A DNA stretch of 64,000 nt from an uncultured Clostridia bacterium. Lineage in GTDB: Bacteria > Bacillota > Clostridia > Lachnospirales > Lachnospiraceae. The DNA lies in NCBI GenBank assembly GCA_937895705.1, contig CALBKM010000043.1:62001-126000 (forward strand), given 5' to 3'. Both the position numbers and the translations under genes were made by a program. This document shows, piece by piece, positions 33,556-42,655 of this stretch (positions are counted from its first letter, which is position 1; the number at the start of each line of letters is the position of its first letter). A model generated the notes under the pieces. That model saw only the letters and a list, made by a program, of their open reading frames with translations. It did no database searches and was not told the DNA's origin.

Positions 33556-35934
33556 TTAGAATTCAACAATCGTAACACCGTGATCGCCTTCGCCGAAGCC
33601 TCCCACACGATAACTCTTCACATAACGAAGCCGTTTCAAATACTGGTGCACCGCATCCCGTAACGCTCCGGTTCCTCTTCCGTGAATAATGGTTACCTGC
33701 GGCAAATGGGCCAGATATGCATCGTCCAGATACTTCTCCAATATCGGAAGTGCCTCGTCCACGCGCTTACCGATTAGGTTGCACTCCGGGCTGACGCTCA
33801 TACTCTTGCTCATTTTTATCTTACCCACCTCGGTACGAGCCTTCTTCTCCGGCTCTTTCTCCGCTTCCGCCGGTGCAATGTCCTTTATATTAGCCTGGGT
33901 ACGAAGAGCACCGATCTGTACATACAACTCGCCTTTGGCATTCGGTAAAGTCGCCACAGTACCCACAAGATTCAGACTCAGCACCTGTACGGTATCCCCT
34001 ACCTTTACCTCTTCTACAGTCATAACCTTCCGGTTCTTTTGCTTTTTCTTCTTTATAGCAAGGGAATTTTCTTTCTCACCCAGCTTTTCTCTCAACGCAT
34101 TCCGCTCATTTTCCATGTCGCGGCCCGCACCGGTTTTCTCCCACTTATTAAACTTCTTTATGGTACTGTCGGCATAGTCCTTTGCTTCCTGCAAAATATC
34201 CTTTGCCTTCTCATTCGCTTCCCGAAGCACGCGTTCCTTCGCCGCATCCAGTCGGTCGCTCTTTTCCTGATATTTCTTCTTTAAGGCCTCCGCTTCAGAA
34301 AGACGTTTCGCAGCTTCTTCCACATCCCGCTCCGTAGCAAGACGCTTCTTTTCCAAATCCGCAATCACATCCTCGAAGCTCTGGTCCTTCACGCCGATAA
34401 AGCCCTTCGCCTCCTCGATAATTTCCTCGGAAAGTCCCAGCTTTTTAGAGATTGCAAAAGCATTACTCTTTCCCGGAAGACCGATTAACAGACGGTAGGT
34501 CGGACGCAACGTTTCCACGGAGAACTCACAGCAAGCGTTGGATACACCTTCCGTGGACAATGCAAATATCTTTAATTCGCTGTAATGGGTCGTCGCCATG
34601 GTACGGATGCCCTTCCGGTGCAAATGGGTCAGAATGGACATAGCCAGTGCCGCTCCCTCCGTCGGGTCTGTTCCGGCACCCAGCTCATCAAACAATACCA
34701 GAGAGTTCTCGTCCGCCTTTTCCAGAATAGATACCGTGTTGGTCATATGGGACGAAAAAGTACTGAGACTTTGCTCGATACTCTGCTCGTCTCCGATATC
34801 CGCAAATACATCCCGAAACACCGCCAGCTCCGAACCGTCAAAGGCCGGAATATGCAAGCCTGCCTGCCCCATCAGGGAAAACAATCCCACAGTCTTTAAA
34901 GAAACCGTCTTACCGCCGGTGTTGGGACCGGTAATCACAAGAAGGGAAAATTCTCCTCCCAGATAAATATCAATCGGCACCACCTTATGCGGATCAATGA
35001 GCGGATGACGGCCCTTTTTAATATTAATATAGCCTCGTTCGTTAAACTGCGGCTCTGTTCCCTTCATACTCTTCGACAGCACCGCTCTCGCAAAAATGAA
35101 ATCCAGTTCCGTCAAAGTCTTCATGTTATAGGCAAGATTCTCCGCATGTTCCGCGGCAAAAGCAGACAACTCCGCAAGAATCTTTTCAATCTCAATCTTT
35201 TCCTTCTCTGCCAGTTCCGCCAGTTCGTTATTCAGCTTTACCACCGCCATCGGCTCCATAAACACAGTGGACCCCTTTGAGGAACGGTCGTGAATCAAGC
35301 CGGAGAACTTTCCCTGGTACTCCTGTTTTACCGGCAGACAATATCTGCCGTTTCGCATGGTAACCAGCGCATCCTGAAACATCATCTGGTTGTCCTGGGA
35401 ACCCACAATGGACGCCAGCTGTTCTCTGATTTTATCGTTGGTAATACGCATCTGACGACGCACCTGCTTTAAGCCGGCACTGGCATCATCCGCAATCTCC
35501 TCCTCGGAAATAATGCAACGCTGAATCTCGTTGTTTAAAGTTACCAGCGGTTCCAAAAGCGTGAACCGCTCTGTCAGGCAATCCGTTACCTCCTCCTGAC
35601 CGGTAGTTCCGTACTGCTTCACTCTCTGGGTAGCGGTCAGCACCGAACTGATTTTTAACAGTTCCCCCGCCAGAAGAGAGGAACCCACCTCCAAAAGTTT
35701 TAAGGTGCCGCCGATATCCGGCAACCCGTTAAAGGAAAGACTTCCCTTTTTAAACACCCGCTTTAACGCATCGGTGGTCTCCCTCTGAAGCTCTTCAATC
35801 TTTTTAAGTTCTGTCTGCGGTTTTAAATCCGCACAGAGCCGTCTGCCCGGCTCCGAACCTGCATAATGCTGTAATCTCTCGATTATTTTTCCGTACTCTA
35901 AGGTACGCAATGCTTTTTCATTTATGCTCGCCAT
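33556..35934 (-). CDS. mutS2: Endonuclease MutS2 (RqcU-type ribosome quality-control factor)
   Basis: The core ATPase has Walker A GPNTGGKTVSLKT, Walker B LVLFDELGAGTDP and STFSSHMTN. It is followed by a long coiled coil and a KOW-like region, then a C-terminal Smr nuclease domain with TIIHGRGTGALRDAV. There is no MutS mismatch-recognition domain, as expected. MutS2 proteins suppress recombination in some bacteria and rescue collided ribosomes in Bacillus. 792 residues is normal. Start 35934 has AGAGG about ten bases ahead; the 33-base longer frame has no site. Confidence 0.95.
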   Translation of the reverse strand: MASINEKALRTLEYGKIIERLQHYAGSEPGRRLCADLKPQTELKKIEELQRETTDALKRVFKKGSLSFNGLPDIGGTLKLLEVGSSLLAGELLKISSVLTATQRVKQYGTTGQEEVTDCLTERFTLLEPLVTLNNEIQRCIISEEEIADDASAGLKQVRRQMRITNDKIREQLASIVGSQDNQMMFQDALVTMRNGRYCLPVKQEYQGKFSGLIHDRSSKGSTVFMEPMAVVKLNNELAELAEKEKIEIEKILAELSAFAAEHAENLAYNMKTLTELDFIFARAVLSKSMKGTEPQFNERGYINIKKGRHPLIDPHKVVPIDIYLGGEFSLLVITGPNTGGKTVSLKTVGLFSLMGQAGLHIPAFDGSELAVFRDVFADIGDEQSIEQSLSTFSSHMTNTVSILEKADENSLVLFDELGAGTDPTEGAALAMSILTHLHRKGIRTMATTHYSELKIFALSTEGVSNACCEFSVETLRPTYRLLIGLPGKSNAFAISKKLGLSEEIIEEAKGFIGVKDQSFEDVIADLEKKRLATERDVEEAAKRLSEAEALKKKYQEKSDRLDAAKERVLREANEKAKDILQEAKDYADSTIKKFNKWEKTGAGRDMENERNALREKLGEKENSLAIKKKKQKNRKVMTVEEVKVGDTVQVLSLNLVGTVATLPNAKGELYVQIGALRTQANIKDIAPAEAEKEPEKKARTEVGKIKMSKSMSVSPECNLIGKRVDEALPILEKYLDDAYLAHLPQVTIIHGRGTGALRDAVHQYLKRLRYVKSYRVGGFGEGDHGVTIVEF

Positions 35935-36012
35935 AATCCTGTTACCTCTATTTCTCTCAAAACACATTGTCTTTTCGGAACGCCGTCTCCGGGCACTCCC
36001 TGCGACCCATTC

Positions 36013-36519
36013 TTACGAATCCACTTCATTCCAACTGTGACGATGGAGTTCCCCCTGCATCTGCATATGGGAAAAGCCCTTCTGCCGAAGCGCCTCGTAG
36101 GTTACAATCGCCACCGAATTGGAAAGGTTCAGGGAACGAATCTCCGACAACATCGGTATGCGGATACAACGTTCCTTATCCGTCATTAAAATCTCCTCCG
36201 GAATCCCGGCACTTTCCTTGCCGAACATAATATAGGTTTCGTCCTCATAGGCTACCTCCGAATACAGACTCTGCCCCTTCGTGGTGGCCATATACGGGCG
36301 CGCTCCCGGATTCTTTTCTAAAAACTCCTCGTAGTTTTTATACACATGCAAATCAATATCCTTCCAATAATCCATACCGGCCCGGCGTACCGCCTTTTCC
36401 GAAATGTCAAAGCCCAGCGGCTCGATCAAATGTAACCGGCTCCCTGTAGCCACACAAGTCCGTCCGATATTTCCCGTATTTGCCGGAATCTCCGGCTCCA
36501 GTAAAACTATATTTATCAT
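36013..36519 (-). CDS. trmL: tRNA (cytidine(34)-2'-O)-methyltransferase TrmL
   Basis: This SPOUT-class methyltransferase starts INIVLLEPEIPANTGNIGRT and carries LIEPLGF, FGKESAGIPEEIL and the trefoil-knot motif IPMLSEIRSLNLSNSVAIV. All are diagnostic of TrmL/YibK. It methylates the 2'-OH of the wobble base in leucine tRNAs. 168 residues fits. Start 36519 follows GGAGAGGAAAG; the longer frame to 36612 is not supported. A terminator upstream separates it from sigH. Confidence 0.93.
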   Translation of the reverse strand: MINIVLLEPEIPANTGNIGRTCVATGSRLHLIEPLGFDISEKAVRRAGMDYWKDIDLHVYKNYEEFLEKNPGARPYMATTKGQSLYSEVAYEDETYIMFGKESAGIPEEILMTDKERCIRIPMLSEIRSLNLSNSVAIVTYEALRQKGFSHMQMQGELHRHSWNEVDS

Positions 36520-36610
36520 ACGCTCTTTCCTCTCCGTAATTCCCGATTCCTTGTAATCGCAAATCTCTATTCGGTTCGAAACATTCTCTGTTCCGCACTC
36601 CGAACATCGC

Positions 36611-36640
36611 AAAAAAGGGTGAAACGATTCACCCTTAAAA
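36611..36640 (-). terminator. Intrinsic terminator after sigH
   Basis: AAGGGTGAA / TTCACCCTT (36615-36623 and 36628-36636) with a four-base loop is followed on the minus strand by TTTTTTG. It lies about 30 bases past the sigH stop. Confidence 0.88.
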
Positions 36641-36667
36641 ACGCATCGAAATCTAACTTATATTTTA

Positions 36668-37324
36668 TCACAATTCGGACTTTATCGCAAGCACCGTTTT
36701 CAGCTTCTTCCGAATCCTCTGAAGCGCATTATCAATGGATTTCGGCTCCTTTTCCATGACCTTTGCAATCTCCTGATAGGGCATCCCGGAGGCATAATAG
36801 GACAACACCTGCCGCTCCATTTTACTGAGAGAAGAAAACACCTCTTCCTCCATACGGATGGCATTCTCTCTGTCAATGACCGACTCCTCCGGATCCTTTT
36901 GCCAGTATCCGATTCCTTCGTAAGGACCGGCATTTTCGCCTACCGGGGATCCATCCTCCGCAAAGGCATATAAATCAAAGGAAACGTAGTTATTCAGCGG
37001 CTGATTTTTCTTCGTATTGGAGGCTTTGATGGCGGTATACATCTGTCTGGTAATACAAAGGCCCGCAAAAGCCGCAAAGGAATCGTTCCTCTCCGGGTCA
37101 TACTCTCTGATTGCCTTAAAGAGTCCGATCATTCCCTCCTGAATCAAATCTTCCTTGTCGGCGCCCACCAGATACAGTGCTGTCGCCTTGCTCCGTACCA
37201 TGTTTTTATAACGGTTTAACATCTCCTCCGTGGCATCGTCATCTCCCTTTTGACACCGTAAAAGAAGCTCCCGTTCGTCCTCTCGCCCCGGAATATTCAG
37301 TTGTTCCGATGTCTGCTTCTTCAT
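36668..37324 (-). CDS. sigH: Sporulation/stationary-phase sigma factor SigH
   Basis: Sigma-70 region 2 reads DLIQEGMIGLFKAIREYDPE followed by FAAFAGLCITRQMYTAI. Region 4 ends VLSYYASGMPYQEIAKVMEK and SIDNALQRIRKKL. The protein is 218 residues, the length of SigH. The position downstream of cysE-cysS-mrnC-rlmB is the conserved Bacillus/Clostridia order, which supports SigH over other small sigma factors. SigH starts sporulation or post-exponential programmes in this phylum; whether this strain sporulates is unknown. Confidence 0.93.
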   Translation of the reverse strand: MKKQTSEQLNIPGREDERELLLRCQKGDDDATEEMLNRYKNMVRSKATALYLVGADKEDLIQEGMIGLFKAIREYDPERNDSFAAFAGLCITRQMYTAIKASNTKKNQPLNNYVSFDLYAFAEDGSPVGENAGPYEGIGYWQKDPEESVIDRENAIRMEEEVFSSLSKMERQVLSYYASGMPYQEIAKVMEKEPKSIDNALQRIRKKLKTVLAIKSEL

Positions 37325-37413
37325 GCCACACCCGCTTTCTTTCTACAATCGCAACTCTGTCCGAATTCCGTGACCGCCGTTTTCGCAGTCCGGCCATTCC
37401 TTATACTGTTACT

Positions 37414-38157
37414 TTACTTTCCCAGCCTCTGGCGTACAATCTCGTACATCAGCACTCCCGCTGCCACCGACGCATTAAGAGAATCTATGTCACCCGCCAT
37501 CGGGATACTTGTTACAAAATCACACTTTTCCTTTACAAGACGGCTGACACCCTCGCCCTCGTTTCCGATAACAAGACCGATCGGTCCCGTAAGATTCTGA
37601 CGATACATCACTTCTCCGTCCATATCCGCACACACAAACCAAAGGCCTTCCTTCTTTAAGTCTTCCATGGTTTGTACCAGATTCGTTACTTTTGCCACCG
37701 GGGTATAATTTAATGCTCCCGCACTGGTCTTTGCCACCGTAGCGGTAAGCCCCACCGCGCGGCGCTTCGGAATGATAACACCGTGGGCACCCGCAAGGTT
37801 TGCGGTACGAATAATCGCACCTAAATTATGCGGATCCTCAATACCGTCCAAAAGCACCAGAAACGGCACTTCTCCCTTTTCCCTTGCAATGGCGAGAATG
37901 TCTTCTACCTCCGCATACTCATAGGCTGCCGCATAAGCGATTACCCCCTGATGCTTTCCGGTGGTGGAAATCTGGTCCAGACGTTCTTTCTTCACAAAAG
38001 AAACCACGGTATTGTGCTTCTTTGCCTCTTTTAACACCGTCAGCATAGCACCTTCCTTGCTGCCGTCCAACACCAGTAACCGGTCTATGGTTTTTCCGGA
38101 ACGAAACGCTTCCATCACCGCGTTTCTTCCCTCGATTGTCAACTCTTCGTATCGCAT
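37414..38157 (-). CDS. rlmB: 23S rRNA (guanosine-2'-O)-methyltransferase RlmB/TrmH-type
   Basis: An N-terminal L30e-like substrate-binding domain (IEGRNAVMEAFRSGKTIDRL) is joined to a SPOUT domain with LLDGIEDPHNLGAIIRTA, LVIGNEGEGVSR and IPMAGDIDSLNASVAAG. These are the motifs of RlmB/YacO. It transfers a methyl group to a guanosine ribose in 23S rRNA. Start 38157 has GGAGGAGAATAC and overlaps mrnC by 19 bases; the longer frame to 38226 lies fully inside mrnC. Confidence 0.93.
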   Translation of the reverse strand: MRYEELTIEGRNAVMEAFRSGKTIDRLLVLDGSKEGAMLTVLKEAKKHNTVVSFVKKERLDQISTTGKHQGVIAYAAAYEYAEVEDILAIAREKGEVPFLVLLDGIEDPHNLGAIIRTANLAGAHGVIIPKRRAVGLTATVAKTSAGALNYTPVAKVTNLVQTMEDLKKEGLWFVCADMDGEVMYRQNLTGPIGLVIGNEGEGVSRLVKEKCDFVTSIPMAGDIDSLNASVAAGVLMYEIVRQRLGK

Positions 38158-38660
38158 GTATTCTCCTCCGTCATTCCTGCCTTTGCCACCGCAAGCATCC
38201 GCTTCGTCTGTCCCGTCAGATACCAATACCCGAACAAAGCCTCAAAGCCCGTGGCCACCCGGTAATCCCCGATGGTGGCATTTTTCGCACTGGTATAAGA
38301 CTTGGCATTCCGTCCTCTACGAAATACCGACATTTCTTCCTCTGTCAGCAGTTCCTTGATACGGTGATAGGCATCCGCCTGAGCCTCCGCCTTTACTAAC
38401 TTACTGGCATGCTTGTGCAGTACATTCACCGGTGCATTGCCCCGCTCCACCAAAATCGTCCGCACAATCATCTCATACACCGCATCTCCGATGTAAGCCA
38501 GAGTCAGCGGTGAATATTGTCTTGCGTCCTGTTCCTTTAAGGAGAACGTTGCGCAAATTTGTCCAAACAGCGGAAGCTCAGTATTCGCTTTATTCGCATT
38601 TTCCGGTACAGTCGAAGCTGCTCCGGTTGCACTGTTTTCCTGTTCGAAAGTATCCGACAT
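38139..38660 (-). CDS. mrnC: Mini-ribonuclease III
   Basis: The RNase III catalytic fold without a dsRNA-binding domain: SPLTLAYIGDAVYEMIVR (signature with the acidic residues) and the later AKSYTSAKNATIGDYRVATG / FEALFGYWYL. Mini-III matures 23S rRNA ends in Firmicutes. The 173 residues include a non-conserved N-terminal extension of about 40 residues rich in Ala, Asn and Glu. Start 38660 follows AAGGAGG. The gene overlaps the cysS stop region on the upstream side only by spacing (17 bases apart). Confidence 0.93.
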   Translation of the reverse strand: MSDTFEQENSATGAASTVPENANKANTELPLFGQICATFSLKEQDARQYSPLTLAYIGDAVYEMIVRTILVERGNAPVNVLHKHASKLVKAEAQADAYHRIKELLTEEEMSVFRRGRNAKSYTSAKNATIGDYRVATGFEALFGYWYLTGQTKRMLAVAKAGMTEENTCDTKS

Positions 38661-38677
38661 TACAGCTGCCTCCTTGC

Positions 38678-40111
38678 TTACACCAACTCCCAAACAACGC
38701 CTTCTCTTGTATCCTTAATGGCAACGCCCTTTGTCAAAAGTTCGTCACGAATCGCGTCCGCCTTTGCAAAGTCCTTCGCCTTCTTTGCTTCCTTACGCTC
38801 CTCAATCTTTGCCAAAACAAAGGCAGTCAGCTCATCGTCCGCACCGTTTGCAGCGTTGTCGCCGGCATCGTTTGCTGCTACACCGGCGGTCAAGTCAAGA
38901 CCGAGTACATAGTCCATTTCCTCTACCAATGCAAACTTCGTCGCACCGCTCATCTCATCCTTTAACACATCATATACTACGGTCAATGCACTGGAGGTAT
39001 TGATATCGTTTGCCAATGCCTCTAAGAACTTTTCACGATATGCCGCCTTCTTTGCCTCATCCACAGCACCGCTCTTATCCAGTCCCGAAATACGCTTTAC
39101 AAGCTTCTGATACGCCGTAGCCACCTGGTCCAGTACCTCGTAAGAAAACTCCAACGGCTTACGGTAATGGGACTGCAGACAGAACATACGGTAAACCAGC
39201 GGATTGTAGCCCTTCTGCTCCAAAAGAGAAACGGTTAAGAAATCTCCCTTGGACTTACTCATCTTACCGGAACGGTCGTTCAAATGATGTACATGGAACC
39301 AGTAGTTACACCACTTATGACCGAGATATGCCTCGCTCTGTGCGATTTCGTTGGTATGATGCGGAAAAATATTGTCCACGCCGCCACAGTGAATGTCCAT
39401 ATCTTCGCCCAGATGCTTAATGGAAATACCGGAGCACTCGATATGCCAGCCCGGATAACCTACGCCCCACGGGCTATCCCACTTAAGTTCCTGATCGTCA
39501 AACTTGGACTTGGTAAACCAAAGTACGAAGTCGCTCTTATTCTTCTTATTCTCGTCCTGTTCTACATCATCACGTACACCTACCAAAAGCTCCTTCTCGT
39601 TCTGGCTGGAAAATACATAGTAATCGTCAAGCTTTGCGGTATCAAAATAAATATTGCCGCCCGCTTCGTACGCATAGCCCTTCTCAAGCAAAACCTCTAC
39701 CATGTGAATGAACTCACCGATACAATTGGTTGCCGGCTCCACCACATCCGGGGTCTTGATATTTAACTTACTGCAATCGGAGAAAAAAGCATCGGTATAG
39801 AACTTTGCAATCTCCATCACCGTCTTATTCTCGCGCTTTGCACCCTTCAACATCTTATCCTCACCGGTATCCGCGTCACTGGAAAGATGTCCCACATCGG
39901 TAATATTCATGACACGCTTTACGTCATAACCGCCGAACCGGAGAGACTTCTCCAACACATCCTCCATAATGTAACTGCGCAGGTTTCCGATGTGTGCGAA
40001 ATGATACACCGTCGGTCCGCAGGTATACATCTTTACTTTGCCGTCCGCATTCGGAATAAACGGCTCTACTTTTCTTGTTAAGGTGTTAAATAACTGAAAC
40101 TTGTTTTCCAT
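38678..40111 (-). CDS. cysS: Cysteinyl-tRNA synthetase
   Basis: Class I synthetase with the HIGH motif in GPTVYHFAHIGNLRSY, a first zinc ligand in MYTCGPT, further zinc ligands in WHIECSGIS and HHTNE, and KMSKSKGDFL. It charges tRNA-Cys with cysteine. The length (477) is usual. AAAAGGAG precedes the ATG. A short Ala/Asp/Asn-rich insert (AGVAANDAGDNAANGADDE) lies near the C-terminus, apparently a non-conserved linker. It lies 187 bases after cysE and very probably shares the T-box-controlled transcript. Confidence 0.96.
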   Translation of the reverse strand: MENKFQLFNTLTRKVEPFIPNADGKVKMYTCGPTVYHFAHIGNLRSYIMEDVLEKSLRFGGYDVKRVMNITDVGHLSSDADTGEDKMLKGAKRENKTVMEIAKFYTDAFFSDCSKLNIKTPDVVEPATNCIGEFIHMVEVLLEKGYAYEAGGNIYFDTAKLDDYYVFSSQNEKELLVGVRDDVEQDENKKNKSDFVLWFTKSKFDDQELKWDSPWGVGYPGWHIECSGISIKHLGEDMDIHCGGVDNIFPHHTNEIAQSEAYLGHKWCNYWFHVHHLNDRSGKMSKSKGDFLTVSLLEQKGYNPLVYRMFCLQSHYRKPLEFSYEVLDQVATAYQKLVKRISGLDKSGAVDEAKKAAYREKFLEALANDINTSSALTVVYDVLKDEMSGATKFALVEEMDYVLGLDLTAGVAANDAGDNAANGADDELTAFVLAKIEERKEAKKAKDFAKADAIRDELLTKGVAIKDTREGVVWELV

Positions 40112-40298
40112 AATTGACTCCTTTTCTTGCTGTTAAGCTTTTATTTCTCTTTGTTTTCTTGTTCTGATTATCCTTTGTTTCCCTACTTATTGCTCTGTTG
40201 CATTTGTTTGAATTTGTCATTTTTGGTATTACTTTTAGGAGTTTCTGTTTTCTACTCCTTGTTAACTTTTCTCGTTTTTCAGACTTTTGCTACATTCC

Positions 40299-40955
40299 CT
40301 ATTTCTTCTCAACCGCAGCAGACAAGGCATCTACGCGCTCTTTGAGCTTGGTATTCTCTTGCTGTAGTCTGTCGATTTCCATCATCACCGGGTTCGGCAA
40401 ATGCACCTGATCCAAATCCTCTCTCGGAATCCGCACATTGTCTCTCTTTACCACGATACCCGGAACACCTACTACCGTAGAATTCGGCGGCACTTCCTTT
40501 AACACCACGGAGCCCGCTCCGATTTTGGAATTCTCTCCTACGGTAAAGGAACCCAGCACCTTCGCTCCGGCACTGATCATCACATTGTCTCCGATGGTAG
40601 GATGACGTTTTCCCTGCTCTTTACCGGTACCGCCCAGGGTCACGCCCTGATACAGCGTCACATTGTCGCCGATAATCGCTGTCTCACCGATGACCACCCC
40701 GTGACCGTGATCAATAAACAATCCTTTCCCGATGGTAGCGCCCGGATGAATCTCGATTCCGGTTTTCCTTGCCGTCCGCTGGGAATACCAACGGGCCAGA
40801 AAATAGTACTTTTTCAAATATAACTTATGGGCCAGACGATGCCGTAAAATCGCCCGGAAACTTGGATACAAAAACACCTCCCAGGAAGACTTAATCGCGG
40901 CATCCCGCTCTTTTATCACTTGCATTTCTTCCTTGACATATTGTATAAAGCCCAT
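40299..40955 (-). CDS. cysE: Serine O-acetyltransferase
   Basis: This hexapeptide-repeat enzyme makes O-acetylserine, the precursor of cysteine. The N-terminal helical part (SSWEVFLYPSFRAILRHRLA) is followed by the active-site region IEIHPGATIGKGLFIDHGHG and VIGETAIIGDNVTLYQGVTL. After the C-terminal beta-helix comes a coiled-coil-like tail (IDRLQQENTKLKERVDALS). An excellent RBS (GAAAGGAGGT) precedes it. The T-box leader upstream ties expression to cysteine charging. Confidence 0.95.
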   Translation of the reverse strand: MGFIQYVKEEMQVIKERDAAIKSSWEVFLYPSFRAILRHRLAHKLYLKKYYFLARWYSQRTARKTGIEIHPGATIGKGLFIDHGHGVVIGETAIIGDNVTLYQGVTLGGTGKEQGKRHPTIGDNVMISAGAKVLGSFTVGENSKIGAGSVVLKEVPPNSTVVGVPGIVVKRDNVRIPREDLDQVHLPNPVMMEIDRLQQENTKLKERVDALSAAVEKK

Positions 40956-40999
40956 AGGGGACCTCCTTTCAGGGTCGGATTCGCATGCTCACTTTGCTT

Positions 41000-41262
41000 A
41001 CGCGAAAAAAGAAAGCACCTCATCCTAGGATGAGGTGCAATATACACGGTTCCACTCAACTTTTACAAGAGTCGCCAACGCGTCTCTCGATCTCTGTGCA
41101 TGATAACGACTGCCGCCGTACAAGGCTACCCGCTGACGCGCTCACCCGTCCGCTCCGAAATGCACTTCGCCAAGACCTCCTGCCGGAACTGCTTTCAGCC
41201 GGTGACAGTTCCTCTCTGTTGCGCTCTTTCTCGGTTACTCTTTTCTTCTCTGCGTTTCTCTA
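41000..41262 (-). promoter_or_regulatory. T-box riboswitch, cysteine-specific, controlling cysE-cysS
   Basis: The leader transcript starts near 41262. It contains the T-box core GTGGAACCGTG (minus strand, 41045-41055), followed directly by a terminator: GCACCTCATCC / GGATGAGGTGC (41015-41038), then TTTCTTTTTT. In the 3' side of stem I, GAAGTGCATTTC holds a TGC codon (41162-41164) followed by A, the expected place for a Cys specifier. Uncharged tRNA-Cys would pair and favour antitermination, raising cysE and cysS. I have not folded the whole leader by computation. Confidence 0.9.
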
Positions 41263-41268
41263 CTCCTC

Positions 41269-41298
41269 ATTATATGCAGAGGGAACGGGATTTGTCAA
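41269..41298 (-). promoter_or_regulatory. Promoter of the T-box/cysE-cysS operon
   Basis: On the minus strand TTGACA (41293-41298), an 18-base spacer and TATAAT (41269-41274) give two consensus boxes. It begins just past the xylanase stop at 41313. Confidence 0.8.
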
Positions 41299-41312
41299 GG
41301 AAAATACAAAAA

Positions 41313-42362
41313 TTATGCTTCCTCCGCTACCTTTACTACCGCACGGTACGCTTCCTTCTCTTCCCAATTGTCGCCGAACAGAAGCGGATAGCTTCTCTCC
41401 TTACGGAATCCGGTGAGCCAGCTCACATCGTCCTTCATGCCCCAGAAGGTAACACTGGTCAGGTTCGCGGTTCCTGTCTTCTTGGCATCTACGTAGAGCG
41501 TAAACAACTTCTTGTAGGCATCTGCCAGACTCTTGAAGCCCTCCGCGGACGGGTCCGCCATGTGAATATCAAGCTCCGTAACGTGAATCTCAAGACCGGT
41601 AGCACCGAAGTCGCGTACGGTCTTTTCATACTCTCCGAATTCATTTGCAACGTGGTCCATGGTCAAATGGGTCTGCATACCGATACCGTCGATTAACTTC
41701 TCCTCCATTAACGGCTTAACAATCTTCTCTAAAATAAAATTACGCTTAAACGGATTGAAGGTATTGTAATCGTTGTAGAACAACTTCACTTCCGGCGCCG
41801 CATACTTTCTGGCGAAACGGAACGCATTGATTACAAAATCCGTTCCAAGGGTCTGATACCAGCCGGAACGCTGTCTCCAACCCAATTCGTTCTCCTCCTC
41901 GACTGCCTCGTTTACCACGTCCCAGGCATAAATCACACCCGGATACTCGGTCTGAACAAAGGTCAGCACATTTTTAATAAACCATTCCAGTCTGGCCAGC
42001 ATGGTCTCACGGGACGCCCACGGTGCTTCAAAATCATCCTCGAAGTTCTCCTTAAAGAACCAAATCGGAGTCTGATTGTGCCAACCGAGGGTATGACCGC
42101 GCAAAGCGATGCCGTTGTCTCTTGCAAAATCCAGATACGGTCTCGCACTGTCATAATTCATGACCGGCTGTAAATGATACTTTTCCGGGTCCGATAAAGT
42201 CGTCTCTCTGTCCAACATGTACATCGGTTTCATATCGTTCTCCGCCGTCATACTGCTATAATGCTTCTTAAGCTCCCCTGTTGCCTTGTCGGACCTGATA
42301 TCAAACCCGGACACCGAGGTACCGATCTTAAAATACTTCTCATATGCGTTCTTTAAACTCAT
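41313..42362 (-). CDS. Intracellular endo-1,4-beta-xylanase (GH10)
   Basis: Single GH10 catalytic domain, 349 residues. The acid/base glutamate is E152 in WDVVNEAVEE, and the nucleophile is E263 in HVTELDIHM. RGHTLGWHNQTP and MTAENDMKP are other family landmarks. There is no signal peptide or carbohydrate-binding module, so the enzyme should act on imported xylo-oligosaccharides. Start 42362 follows AAGGAGGG; the longer frame to 42485 runs through the promoter. A weak promoter (TATAAT 42488-42493) lies upstream. Confidence 0.95.
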   Translation of the reverse strand: MSLKNAYEKYFKIGTSVSGFDIRSDKATGELKKHYSSMTAENDMKPMYMLDRETTLSDPEKYHLQPVMNYDSARPYLDFARDNGIALRGHTLGWHNQTPIWFFKENFEDDFEAPWASRETMLARLEWFIKNVLTFVQTEYPGVIYAWDVVNEAVEEENELGWRQRSGWYQTLGTDFVINAFRFARKYAAPEVKLFYNDYNTFNPFKRNFILEKIVKPLMEEKLIDGIGMQTHLTMDHVANEFGEYEKTVRDFGATGLEIHVTELDIHMADPSAEGFKSLADAYKKLFTLYVDAKKTGTANLTSVTFWGMKDDVSWLTGFRKERSYPLLFGDNWEEKEAYRAVVKVAEEA

Positions 42363-42487
42363 ACATTTACCCTCCTTCTCTTTCCATCGGACAAAACAGC
42401 ACTGTTTTATATTTTCAGCAATCAAATTCTGAAACAATTCCGTTTCGTAAAGCTGTTCTCTAAAAACATTGCTTTGTCTTTGCAAAA

Positions 42488-42516
42488 ATTATAACATATT
42501 TTTCCGTAAATATCCA
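42488..42516 (-). promoter_or_regulatory. Possible xylanase promoter
   Basis: On the minus strand TGGATA (42511-42516), a 17-base spacer and TATAAT (42488-42493) precede the xylanase by about 125 bases. The remaining divergent intergenic DNA to 42655 is AT- and then pyrimidine-rich. I saw no clear plus-strand -35 box there. Confidence 0.5.
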
Positions 42517-42655
42517 TATAAAAAGTATTTTTCTATATAAAAAAACGAATCTATTTCTTGTCTTTCCCCTTCTCATTTTTCTCTTTTCTGCATATACTGT
42601 TGCAAATATGTTTCCGCATACCACCGGAAACCCCGCTGTTTCGAAAGGAGACGTT

